Below, piece by piece: positions 1-8,517 of a DNA stretch of 64,000 nt (position 1 is its first letter; every line of letters begins with the position of its first letter). The position numbers and the translations under genes were made by a program. The notes under the pieces were generated by a model. The model was given only the letters and a program-made list of their open reading frames with translations, made no database searches and was not told where the DNA came from. Source of the stretch: Polaromonas sp. (lineage in GTDB: Bacteria; Pseudomonadota; Gammaproteobacteria; Burkholderiales; Burkholderiaceae_C); NCBI GenBank assembly GCA_013824015.1, contig PNNC01000063.1:1-64000 (forward strand), written 5' to 3'.

Positions 1-543
1 CGGTTGCAGGTCACCTTCAAACACCCAGTAGCCGAACTCCAGCCGCACCGACAACATCTTGCCGAAGAAGCCGGCGCGGCGCAGCATGTCGAGCTTGCGC
101 AGGCCGGGCAGGAACAGCTTGTCCTGCACGGCGCCGTGTTTCAGGCCGGATTTTTCGGCCAGGCGCGCGATCTCGACGGCTTCGTTGAGGTTGGTGGCAA
201 TCGGCTTTTCACAGTAGACATGTTTGCCGGCGCGGATCGCCTTGGCCAGCAGCGTGGGACGCATCTGCGTGGTGCCGGCGTCGAAGAAGATGGTGTCGTC
301 CGGGTTGGCCAGCGCCTGGTCGAGGTCGGTGCCCCAGCGTTCAATGGCCCAGGCCTTGGCCAGCGCTTGCATCTTCTCGGCGTTGCGGCCGATCAGGATC
401 GGGTCCGGCATCACCTTGTCGCCGTTGGACAGCGTGACGCCACCCTGTTTGCGGATCGCGACGATGGAGCGGATCAGATGCTGGTTCATGCCCATGCGTC
501 CGGTGACGCCGTGCATGATGAGTCCTAGTCGTTGGGTGGCCAT
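1..543 (-). CDS. Gfo/Idh/MocA-family oxidoreductase, partial (runs off window start)
   Basis: Minus-strand reading from ATG at 543 gives [24 protein letters not shown]...[21 protein letters not shown]; the G-(K)HVYCEKP motif is typical of the family. Not in ORF track because it is open at the edge. Confidence 0.85.
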   Translation of the reverse strand, partial: MATQRLGLIMHGVTGRMGMNQHLIRSIVAIRKQGGVTLSNGDKVMPDPILIGRNAEKMQALAKAWAIERWGTDLDQALANPDDTIFFDAGTTQMRPTLLAKAIRAGKHVYCEKPIATNLNEAVEIARLAEKSGLKHGAVQDKLFLPGLRKLDMLRRAGFFGKMLSVRLEFGYWVFEGDLQP

Positions 544-651
544 GGGGTTCCTTTGAAAAGCGGGTGGGGAATGCGGCGGCCGCACCGGGCTGGTCTGGCT
601 GAAGCGCGAGGCTTCAACCGACCGGCGCAGGTGCGCTCCGGTCGCGGGAAT

Positions 652-1638
652 TTACTGGGGGGACAGGCCGGCGGCTTTGACCAGCACGGCGTTGCTCTTG
701 ATCTCGTCCTTGATGTAGCTGTCGAACTGCTCAGGCTTCAGGGTCCAGGCATCGGCGCCGAGGGTGGCGAAACGCTCCTTGACTTCCGGCGTGTTCAGCG
801 CCTTCACCACTTCGTCGTGCAGGCGGTTCACGATGTCGCGAGGCGTCTTGGCCGGGGCCATCATGCCGATCCAGAAGTTGAACTCGGAACCGGGCACGCC
901 GGCTTCGGCGGTGGTCGGCACCTGGGGCAGGGCGCTGGCGCGTTTCGGCGAACCGACGGCCAGGGCCACCAGCTGGCCGCTGCGGATCTGGCCGATCACC
1001 GGGGCGATGGGCGAGAAGTAGTAGTCAACCCGGCCGGACATCACTTCGGTCACGGCTTCGCCGGATCCCTTGAACGGGATGTTGGTGGCTTCGATTTTGG
1101 CGGCGAGCTTGAATTTTTCGGCGTTCAGGTGGGTGGCGCTGCCCTGGCCGGCGGAAGCGAAGTTCATGCTGCCGGGCTTGGCGCGCGCGGCGGCCAGCAG
1201 TTCCTGCAGGGTCTTGATGTTTTTCGAGGGCGACATGACCAGCACATTGGGCGTGCTGGAAATCGGCGTCACGCCCACGAAGTCGGCGGTGGTGTCGAAG
1301 GGCAGCTTGGCGAAGGTCGAGGGGCTGACCGTGTGCGAGGACGAATGGATCATGATGGTGTAGCCGTCCGGTGCGGCGGTGGCGACGGCCTGCTGGCCAA
1401 TGGTGCCGCTGGCGCCGCCGCGGTTGTCGATGACCAGGGTCTGGCCCATGCTCTGGCCCATCTTGTCGGCGATGGCGCGGGCAATGATGTCGGTGGTGCT
1501 GCCTGCGGCAAACGGCACGATCACCCGGATCGGCTTGTTCGGGTAGGCGCCCTGGGCGCTGGCGGTCAGCGGCGAAAGCGCGGCCAGCACGGTGAGGGAA
1601 GTCAGTGAAGCCAGGGCGGCGCGGCGTGCAAAGGTCAT
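652..1638 (-). CDS. Bug/TctC-family tripartite tricarboxylate transporter substrate-binding protein
   Basis: Signal peptide plus AYPNKPIRVIVPFAAGSTTDIIARAIADKM; start at internal Met (MTFARRAALASL). Confidence 0.92.
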   Translation of the reverse strand: MTFARRAALASLTSLTVLAALSPLTASAQGAYPNKPIRVIVPFAAGSTTDIIARAIADKMGQSMGQTLVIDNRGGASGTIGQQAVATAAPDGYTIMIHSSSHTVSPSTFAKLPFDTTADFVGVTPISSTPNVLVMSPSKNIKTLQELLAAARAKPGSMNFASAGQGSATHLNAEKFKLAAKIEATNIPFKGSGEAVTEVMSGRVDYYFSPIAPVIGQIRSGQLVALAVGSPKRASALPQVPTTAEAGVPGSEFNFWIGMMAPAKTPRDIVNRLHDEVVKALNTPEVKERFATLGADAWTLKPEQFDSYIKDEIKSNAVLVKAAGLSPQ

Positions 1639-1707
1639 GGTTGTCTCCTGAGGGTCGTTGGGAAGAAACGGAAGTCCGGCAAACACAAGCAGGCCGGAGT
1701 TTACGCC

Positions 1708-1729
1708 TAATTCACCATTAAGTGAATTA
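1708..1729. promoter_or_regulatory. Putative TetR operator upstream of Bug gene
   Basis: TAATTCACCATTAAGTGAATTA inverted repeat; related sequence at 2441-2463 next to tetR start. Confidence 0.6.
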
Positions 1730-1774
1730 AGAATTGTAAAAACAATGGCGACCGCGCGTCAACGCGGGCTGGCT

Positions 1775-2434
1775 TCAGTTTCTAAGGACATACCCTAGGA
1801 TCACCTCGCTCATGTGCGAGAGGCGCTCATGGCGGGCCTTGGGTGTCATCAGGTCGCGCCCGAAAATGGCTGACAGCGTGTGGTTGTTCGACAGGTAGAA
1901 ATAGGCCATGCCGGCAATCGACACGTAAAGCTGCACCGGGTCGATGCCGCCGCGGAACAGGCCTTCGGCGCGCCCGCGTTCCAGGATTTCGGCGAGTGTC
2001 TCGATCAGCGGCGAGTTGGTCTCGCGGGCCCGGCTGGACATTGCCAGGTGCCGTCCCTGGTGCAGGTTTTCACTGTTGAGCAGGGTCAGGAACTCGGGGT
2101 GCGCGAGGTAATACTCCCAGGTGAACTCGGTGAGCCGGCGGATCGCCTGGGCCGGCGGCATGTCGCGCAGGTGCAGCTTTGTTTCGGCCTCGCGGATGTG
2201 GGCATAGGCCTGCTCCAGCACTGCCAGGAAGAGCTCGTCCTTGCTCTTGAAGTAGTAATAGATCAGGCGCTTGTTGACGTCGGCGCGTTCGGCGATGCGG
2301 TCCACCCGCGCGCCGCCCAGGCCGTGTTGCGCAAACTCGTCGCGGGCGGCCAGCAGGATGGACTGCTGCGAGCGGTCGGCATCGCGCGAGCGCGGTTCGG
2401 TGGTTTTGGCGGGCGGGGCTTTGGCGCTGGGCAT
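1775..2434 (-). CDS. TetR/AcrR-family transcriptional regulator
   Basis: N-terminal HTH: SILLAARDEFAQHGLGGARVDRIAERADVNKRLIYYYFKSKDELF. Confidence 0.92.
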   Translation of the reverse strand: MPSAKAPPAKTTEPRSRDADRSQQSILLAARDEFAQHGLGGARVDRIAERADVNKRLIYYYFKSKDELFLAVLEQAYAHIREAETKLHLRDMPPAQAIRRLTEFTWEYYLAHPEFLTLLNSENLHQGRHLAMSSRARETNSPLIETLAEILERGRAEGLFRGGIDPVQLYVSIAGMAYFYLSNNHTLSAIFGRDLMTPKARHERLSHMSEVILGYVLRN

Positions 2435-2440
2435 GGCGGG

Positions 2441-2463
2441 TAATTTAACTGTTTGGTGAATTA
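2441..2463. promoter_or_regulatory. Putative TetR autoregulatory operator
   Basis: TAATTTAACTGTTTGGTGAATTA, matches reverse complement of site at 1708-1729 in its outer arms. Confidence 0.5.
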
Positions 2464-2592
2464 ATACAAGATGCAGCTCGCTGCGGCCCGGTGGCGCGAT
2501 GGCGGCATTGGATGACAGCGACTGTAGCAAGCTGTGCCCATAATGAGGCAGGCAGTGGCCACCCGCGCTGCTGCCACTTCAAGGAGACGGCC

Positions 2593-2901
2593 ATGAATGA
2601 TTCGACCACCCCGAAAGACGGCGACTTCGCGAGCTGGGTTGACGAAAAATCCGAGGCGCTCAAGTTCGAACTCGGCGAGAAGTTCCCGGTCCCGCCGACC
2701 GAGCTGCACTCGCCCTCGGTGCATCCGGAGACCAGCCGGCAAAAGCTGGAGGAAGTGCTGCTCGAGCATGAGCAGCCGACCGCCGAGCTGCTCGAGGAGA
2801 TCCAGGCGCTGGAAAATGCGCCACCGCTGAGCGACGAGGAACTGGCCCGGCAGGCGCTGGAAGCCGGCGGGGATGACGGCGACGCAGCCACGCCCGAGTA
2901 G
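2593..2901 (+). CDS. Small acidic conserved hypothetical protein
   Basis: AAGGAGA RBS then MNDSTTPKDGDFASWVDEKSEALKFELGEKF... Confidence 0.7.
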   Translation: MNDSTTPKDGDFASWVDEKSEALKFELGEKFPVPPTELHSPSVHPETSRQKLEEVLLEHEQPTAELLEEIQALENAPPLSDEELARQALEAGGDDGDAATPE

Positions 2902-3059
2902 CTGGCGGGTCGACGAACCCTGCGCTGCCCCCGTTCGGGCTGGGCCGGTCCAAGCCTTTCCGCGCTGGACGAAGAGCCCTTAGACCCTGCGTCAAGCTCA
3001 GGACGGGCCAGGCGCAGGGCGAATGGTTGGCGCTCTCGCCACCACGGCACAATATTGGC

Positions 3060-4763
3060 ATGACCCAACAACTTGCCGGCCATCTTCTTGTTCAATGCCT
3101 TGTGGCCCAGGGCGTCACCCATGCGTTCGGGGTGCCCGGTGAAAGTTATCTTGCGGTGCTTGACGGCTTTCACGCGTATCCCGGGCAGATCCGGTTTGTC
3201 ATCAACCGGCAGGAGGGCGGTGCCGCCTTCATGGCCGAAGCCCATGGCAAGCTGACCGGCCGGCCCGGCATCTGTTTTGTCACGCGCGGCCCCGGCGCGA
3301 CCAATGCCTCCATCGGTGTACACACCGCCTTCCAGGATTCCACGCCGATGATCCTGTTTGTCGGCGACGTTGCCAGCGACACGCGCGACCGCGAGGCTTT
3401 CCAGGAAGTCGACTACAGCAGTTTCTTCGGCCCCTCGACCAAAGGCATGGCCAAACGGGTGGAGCGCATCGACGACGCGCGCCGCATCCCCGAATACGTG
3501 GCCCGTGCCTTTGCCACCGCGATGAACGGGCGTCCGGGTCCGGTCGTGCTGGTGTTGCCGGAAGACATGCTGACGCAGACCGTGGACGTGCAGCCGCTGC
3601 CGCGCGTGGAGGCGGTCGAGGCCTGGAGCGATCCGGGCTCGCTGCGCACGCTGCGCGAGCTGTTGCTGCAATCCGAACGCCCGCTGGTGATCGCCGGCGG
3701 CGGTGGCTGGACGCCGCAGGCGGCGCAGGCCTTGCAGCGGTTTGCCGAAAACTGGTCACTGCCGGTGGGCAACGCCTTCCGTTTCCAGGACACCTTCGAC
3801 AACCACCATCCGCTGTATGCGGGCGACGTCGGCATCGGCCTGAACCCGAAGCTGGCCGCGCGCATCAAAGACGCCGACCTGATCCTGGCCATTGGCCCGC
3901 GCCTGGGCGAGATGACCACCGGCGGCTACACGCTGATCGAGGCGCCCCGGCCAAAACAGAAGCTGGTGCACATCCATGCCAGCGCCGAGGAACTCAACCG
4001 CGTGTTCCAGGCCGACCTGGCGATCAACGCGACCATGAATGCAGCGGCACGTTCGCTGGAGGTGCTGACCGCGCCGGTGTCCGTGCCCTGGCAAAGCTGG
4101 GCCGAATCCGCCAACGCGGACTACCTGGCCAACATTGATCCGGCCAATGGCGGTGTGGTGCTGCCGGGCAGCATCGACATGCCGGCCATCGTGGCCACGC
4201 TGAAGAAGCTGCTGCCGGAAGACGCGGTGCTGACCAATGGCGCCGGGAACTTTGCCAGCTGGGTGCACCGCTTCTTCCAGCACCACGGCCTGGTCAAGGG
4301 CCTGAAGACCCAGTTGGCGCCAACGGTGGGTGCCATGGGTTACGGCGTGCCGGCCGGCATCGCGGCGGCCATCGTGTCGGGCCGGACTGCGTTCACGATC
4401 GCCGGCGACGGTGACTTCCTGATGAATGGCCAGGAGCTGGCCACGGCGGTGCAGCATGGCGCCAAAAGCATCATCGTGCTGCTCAACAACGGCATGTACG
4501 GCACCATCCGCATGCACCAGGAGCGCGAGTACCCGCAGCATGTCAGCGGCTCCAGCCTGCAGAACCCGGACTTCTGCGCACTGGCGCGCGCCTACGGCTA
4601 CAGCGCCACACGCATCACCCGCACCGAGGAGTTTGAAGCGGCCTTGCGCCAGGCCTTGCAGGGCCAGCAAGGCGCGCTGATCGAGATCATGCTGGACCCC
4701 GAGGTCATCAGCACGCGCGGCACCTTGCGCAGCATCACCCACGCGGCGCTACAGAAAAAGTAG
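3060..4763 (+). CDS. Thiamine pyrophosphate-dependent enzyme, acetolactate synthase large-subunit-like
   Basis: GVPGESYL, NRQEGGAAFMAEAHGKLTGRPGICFVTRGPGATNA and GDGDFLMNGQELATAVQ...NNGMYGTIR (TPP motif). Confidence 0.9.
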   Translation: MTQQLAGHLLVQCLVAQGVTHAFGVPGESYLAVLDGFHAYPGQIRFVINRQEGGAAFMAEAHGKLTGRPGICFVTRGPGATNASIGVHTAFQDSTPMILFVGDVASDTRDREAFQEVDYSSFFGPSTKGMAKRVERIDDARRIPEYVARAFATAMNGRPGPVVLVLPEDMLTQTVDVQPLPRVEAVEAWSDPGSLRTLRELLLQSERPLVIAGGGGWTPQAAQALQRFAENWSLPVGNAFRFQDTFDNHHPLYAGDVGIGLNPKLAARIKDADLILAIGPRLGEMTTGGYTLIEAPRPKQKLVHIHASAEELNRVFQADLAINATMNAAARSLEVLTAPVSVPWQSWAESANADYLANIDPANGGVVLPGSIDMPAIVATLKKLLPEDAVLTNGAGNFASWVHRFFQHHGLVKGLKTQLAPTVGAMGYGVPAGIAAAIVSGRTAFTIAGDGDFLMNGQELATAVQHGAKSIIVLLNNGMYGTIRMHQEREYPQHVSGSSLQNPDFCALARAYGYSATRITRTEEFEAALRQALQGQQGALIEIMLDPEVISTRGTLRSITHAALQKK

Positions 4764-4821
4764 CTGAAGGCGCAGGCTTCGTATGGGCCTGAGGCCTTTT
4801 CCATTCTGAATCCGGCATAAA

Positions 4822-4847
4822 AAAAGGGCCACTTGCGTGGCCCTTTT
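4822..4847. terminator. Bidirectional hairpin terminator between convergent genes
   Basis: AAAAGGGCCAC-TTGC-GTGGCCCTTTT. Confidence 0.85.
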
Positions 4848-4894
4848 GGCGGGTTCCTGTGCCGCGCGAACGTGGCGCGGAACCTTTGCGACGT

Positions 4895-5356
4895 TTACTT
4901 GACGTGCTTGCCGATCAGGCCAGCCATCTCGAACATCGACACCTGCGCCTTGCCGAAAACGGCGCGCAGTTTTTCGTCGGCGTTGACCATGCGCTTGTTG
5001 ATCTTGTCCTGCAGACCCTTGGCCTTGATGTAGACCCAGAGTTTGCGAACGATCTCGGTGCGGGGCAGCGCAGCAGCGCCAACCACGGCCGACAAGGCGG
5101 GGCTCAGTGTCAGCGGCTTCATGAACGCTGCGTTGGGCGTACGCTTTTTGGCGGGCGCCTTTTTGGCTGCTGCTTTTTTCGCAGGAGCAGCTTTTTTCGC
5201 AGGAGCAGCTTTCTTCGCTGCTACTTTCTTGGCCGGTGCTGCTTTCTTCGCAGGAGCCTTCTTCGCTGGTGCTGCTTTCTTCGCAGCTACTTTCTTTGCC
5301 GGTGCAGCCTTTTTAGCGGGCGCTTTTTTTGCCGGTGCTTTTTTTGCAGTTGCCAT
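4895..5356 (-). CDS. Histone H1-like Lys/Ala/Pro-rich tail fused to SWIB/MDM2-like domain
   Basis: N-terminus (KKAPAKKAAPAKKVAAKK)n; C-terminus FMKPLTLSPALSAVVGAAALPRTEIVRKLWVYIKAKGLQDKINKRMVNADEKLRAVFG...MFEMAGLIGKHVK. Confidence 0.9.
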   Translation of the reverse strand: MATAKKAPAKKAPAKKAAPAKKVAAKKAAPAKKAPAKKAAPAKKVAAKKAAPAKKAAPAKKAAAKKAPAKKRTPNAAFMKPLTLSPALSAVVGAAALPRTEIVRKLWVYIKAKGLQDKINKRMVNADEKLRAVFGKAQVSMFEMAGLIGKHVK

Positions 5357-5749
5357 GATTGATTTTCCTTCTAGAAGTTGATAAATCACCAATGCAGATA
5401 ACTACTCTTCACTGGCAAGGGGGATGCTACTGGAGAAAACCGCGGTTTCATAGGGAAAACGCTTTTTTTTTGGTCTTTTTTGTTGCTGATTTACCTCTGA
5501 AAATCGAAAAATCCCCAGTGAAAATCGCAATGCGGCCCCAGTGCGCCGGGTCTCATGCGTGCCGCGGGCATGCCGCTGCGCCGGAAAAACGCGCGCCTTC
5601 ACCAACACTTTGGTTCGTATTGGCGGCACGCCGGGGACCTCGCACCGCCCTCATGCAGCACAGCAGATAGCGCGCTTAACACCGCGCCAGCACTGGGCAT
5701 TTTCCCCTCGTGTGTGCCGGGCGCGAGGTCCGCGCAGCGCCTGGGTGGA

Positions 5750-6439
5750 CTACGCCAGGCGCAGTCCCCACTGCGCCATCTGCTCGCGCCCCAGTGCGGT
5801 GACCACCACCACGCGGCTGTGTTTCCTGCGCTCTATCCAGTGCGCGGCCTGCAGATGCTCGGCCAGCATGGCGCCCAGCGCGCCGCCGAGGTGATCGCGG
5901 CGCTCCGACCAGTCGAGGCAGCGGCAGGCAAACTGCCGCCGCCGCGCGCGTGCGCCCTCGAGGTCCATGCCCAGGGTGGTGAACGCGCGGCTGCCCTTGC
6001 TGGTGAGTTCGAGTTGCTTGCCCGCCGTGTCGCTGCTGTCGTTGACCAGCCAGCCCTTGCGCAGCAACAGCGCCAGCAGCCCGGTGCCCAGGCTGCCGGC
6101 CAGGTGGTCATAACAGTAGCGGGCCTGGCGGATCGGCTCGGCGTGAGCCGGCTCAGGCTGGCGCCGCGGCGCGACACGCATCAGCGATTCCACCAGGTGT
6201 GCGACCTGCTCGGAAGCCAGGCGGAAGTATTTGTGCCGCCCCTGCGAAGTCGAACCCACCAGCCCGTCATCGAGCAGGCGCCGGAGGTGGGCGGTGGCGG
6301 TGGCCGGTGTGATGCCGGCGCCCAGGGCCAGCTCCTTGGCGGTCAGCGCGCGGCCTTCCATCAGCAGCGCCAGCATCTGGATGCGGCGCGGGTCGCCCAC
6401 GGTGGCGGCGAGGCGCGCGAGGTCGGGTCCTGCATGCAT
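5750..6439 (-). CDS. ArsR-family winged-helix transcriptional regulator
   Basis: ARLAATVGDPRRIQMLALLMEGRALTAKELALGAGITPATATAHLRRLLDDGLV. Confidence 0.9.
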   Translation of the reverse strand: MHAGPDLARLAATVGDPRRIQMLALLMEGRALTAKELALGAGITPATATAHLRRLLDDGLVGSTSQGRHKYFRLASEQVAHLVESLMRVAPRRQPEPAHAEPIRQARYCYDHLAGSLGTGLLALLLRKGWLVNDSSDTAGKQLELTSKGSRAFTTLGMDLEGARARRRQFACRCLDWSERRDHLGGALGAMLAEHLQAAHWIERRKHSRVVVVTALGREQMAQWGLRLA

Positions 6440-6524
6440 GGTTTGATGATAGGCAAACTGTTGTTGCTCGACAAGTGGTGCCCGGCTCGCGACACTGGAG
6501 ACCTTTCAAGCAGGAGGACCGACC

Positions 6525-6998
6525 ATGGCTGAATTCACCGCCGACATCCGCTGGGAGCGCGGCGCGCAGGAGTTTCTGGACGGGCGCTACAGCCGGCGCC
6601 ACCGGATGTCTTTCGACGGCGGCGCCGAAGTCGCGGGATCGTCCTCGCCGCACTCGGTGCCCTTGCCGATGTCGGACGCCAGCGCGGTCGATCCGGAGGA
6701 GGCTTTTGTGGCCTCGCTGGCCAGTTGCCACATGTTGTGGTTCCTGGCGATCGCCGCCAAACACAAATTCTGTGTCGACCGGTACACCGATGCAGCGGTG
6801 GGCGTGATGGCGAAGAACGCGCAGGGAAAAATGGCGATGACCGTGGTCACCCTCAGGCCCGCGGTGGTTTTCTCCGGTGAGCGCCTGCCGACCCGCGAGC
6901 AGCTGGACCAGTTGCACCATCAAGCGCATGAGGCGTGTTTCATCGCGAACTCGGTGCGTACCGAGGTCCGCTGCGTGCCGGTGGTCGGTGATGCCTGA
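6525..6998 (+). CDS. OsmC-family protein
   Basis: VDPEEAFVASLASCHMLWFLAIA and overall OsmC-like pattern; divergent from ArsR gene. Confidence 0.88.
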   Translation: MAEFTADIRWERGAQEFLDGRYSRRHRMSFDGGAEVAGSSSPHSVPLPMSDASAVDPEEAFVASLASCHMLWFLAIAAKHKFCVDRYTDAAVGVMAKNAQGKMAMTVVTLRPAVVFSGERLPTREQLDQLHHQAHEACFIANSVRTEVRCVPVVGDA

Positions 6999-8088
6999 CG
7001 CCGTCCGCGAGCCGCCTGCCGACCCCATCGCTGCCGTCACCCACCCCGACCCCTGGCCGTATTACCGGCAACTGCGCGAAACGCGGCCGCTGTATTTCGA
7101 CGCCGGCCTGCAGCTGTGGGTCGCCAGCAGCCAGGCCGCGATCAGCGAGGCCTTGCATCACCGTGCGCTGACCGTGCGCCCGCCGGGCGAGGCTGTTCCC
7201 GCCGCGCTGCAGGGCACGCCCGCCGGTCAGGTGTTTGCGCGGCTGGTGCGCATGACGGACGGTGACTTCCATGCGGCGCACAAGCCGGCCGTGGTTCAGT
7301 CGGCGCAGCGCTGGACGCTGAGCGACGTGGCAGACGCCAGCAAGGCGGCAGCAGCCGACCTGCTCCCGCGCTTGGGCCCCAACGAACTCATGAGCACCTT
7401 GCCGGTGCAGGTCATGGCGCGGCTGCTGCGGGTGCCGGACCGCCAGCTGGAGACGACCTGTCGCCAGGTGCAGGCCTTTGTCCAGGGCATCGCCCCGGGA
7501 GCCCCTGAAACGGCCGTAGCGCTCGCCTCGGAGGCTGCCGGGGCCCTGATGGCCCAGGGGCAGGCTGAGGGCCTGGACGCGGTCATGGCGGCCAACCGCA
7601 TGGCCCTGATGCAGCAGTCGCTCGATGCCACCGCCGGCCTGCTGGGCCACACCGTGCTGATGCTGCGGCAGCATCCGGTGCTGGCCGATGCCGCAGACCG
7701 GTCGCTGGCGGCCATGCGCGCGTTTGTCAGCGAGGTCGAGCGTCAGCAGGCGCCGATCCAGAATACCCGGCGCTTCGCTGCGCAGGCCTTGCAGCTGGCT
7801 GGCCAGCCGATCGGCAAGGGGCAGGGCGTGTTGCTGCTGCTGGCCAGCGGCAATCGCGATCCGGCGCTGAACCCGCGGCCCGACCACTTCGATGTGCAGC
7901 GCAGCGATCGCCGCAGCCTGGGCTTCGGCGCCGGCGCCCACGCCTGTCCGGGCGTCGCCGTTGCTATCGAAACAGTAGCTGCCGGCGTCATGTGGACAAG
8001 GGCTGGCGGCCGATTTGATGCCTGTTTCGGGCGACTGGCCGGGTTCCGGCCACTGGGCAATGCCCGCATCCCGGTGTTTGACAATTGA
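6991..8088 (+). CDS. Cytochrome P450
   Basis: Heme-ligand motif FGAGAHACPG, K-helix EVER; start overlaps OsmC stop. Confidence 0.9.
   Translation: MPDAVREPPADPIAAVTHPDPWPYYRQLRETRPLYFDAGLQLWVASSQAAISEALHHRALTVRPPGEAVPAALQGTPAGQVFARLVRMTDGDFHAAHKPAVVQSAQRWTLSDVADASKAAAADLLPRLGPNELMSTLPVQVMARLLRVPDRQLETTCRQVQAFVQGIAPGAPETAVALASEAAGALMAQGQAEGLDAVMAANRMALMQQSLDATAGLLGHTVLMLRQHPVLADAADRSLAAMRAFVSEVERQQAPIQNTRRFAAQALQLAGQPIGKGQGVLLLLASGNRDPALNPRPDHFDVQRSDRRSLGFGAGAHACPGVAVAIETVAAGVMWTRAGGRFDACFGRLAGFRPLGNARIPVFDN
7961..8024 (+). repeat. Palindromic element copy A (in P450 CDS)
   Basis: TTGCTATCGAAACAGTAGCTGCCGGCGTCATGTGGACAAGGGCTGGCGGCCGATTTGATGCC; aligns with copies B-E. Confidence 0.75.
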
Positions 8089-8112
8089 GGCGACACAAGC
8101 AAGGAGCAGAAG

Positions 8113-8457
8113 ATGATCTCAGTGATTTTTGAAGTCTGGCCGGATCCGGCGCACCGCGAGGGCTACCTGAACTGGGCGGCTGAACTCAAGAACGAGCTGC
8201 TGAAGATGGACGGCTTTATCTCGATCGAGCGCTTCCAGAGCCTGTCGGAGCCCGACAAGCTGCTGTCGCTGCAGTTCTGGCGCGATGACGCCTGCCTGAC
8301 GGCCTGGCGCAACCTGGAGGCGCACCGGGCCGCGCAGAACGCGGGGCGCAGCACGATGTTCAGGGATTACCGGCTGCGCATCGCCGAGGTCACGCGCGAC
8401 TACGGCCTGAAGGAGCGTGACGAGGCACCGGCTGATTCACGCCGGGCCCATGGTTGA
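8113..8457 (+). CDS. Antibiotic biosynthesis monooxygenase (ABM)-family protein
   Basis: MISVIFEVWPDPAHREGYLNWAAELKNELLKMDGFISIERFQSL...LSLQFWRDD..AWRNLEAHRAAQ. Confidence 0.85.
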   Translation: MISVIFEVWPDPAHREGYLNWAAELKNELLKMDGFISIERFQSLSEPDKLLSLQFWRDDACLTAWRNLEAHRAAQNAGRSTMFRDYRLRIAEVTRDYGLKERDEAPADSRRAHG

Positions 8458-8461
8458 AAGC

Positions 8462-8510
8462 CGCTCGCCCTGAGCCTGTCGAAGGGCTTCGACAGGCCCA
8501 GCCCGAACGG
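8462..8510. repeat. REP-like palindrome between convergent genes; possible terminator
   Basis: CCTGTCGAAG-GG-CTTCGACAGG perfect stem (8475-8496), flanked by GCCCTGAG / CAGCCCGAACGG. Confidence 0.7.
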
Positions 8511-8517
8511 TTATTCC

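Noticed and set aside
2471-2560. Additional copy of the palindromic element (TGTAGCAAGCTG...)
   Set aside because: Only the short TAGC-type core is shared; the downstream conserved GGA-AAGGGC segment is missing.
5150-5350. Direct repeats resembling a repeat array
   Set aside because: They are codon-level repeats of the KKAPAKK tail in a coding gene, with no spacers; not CRISPR.
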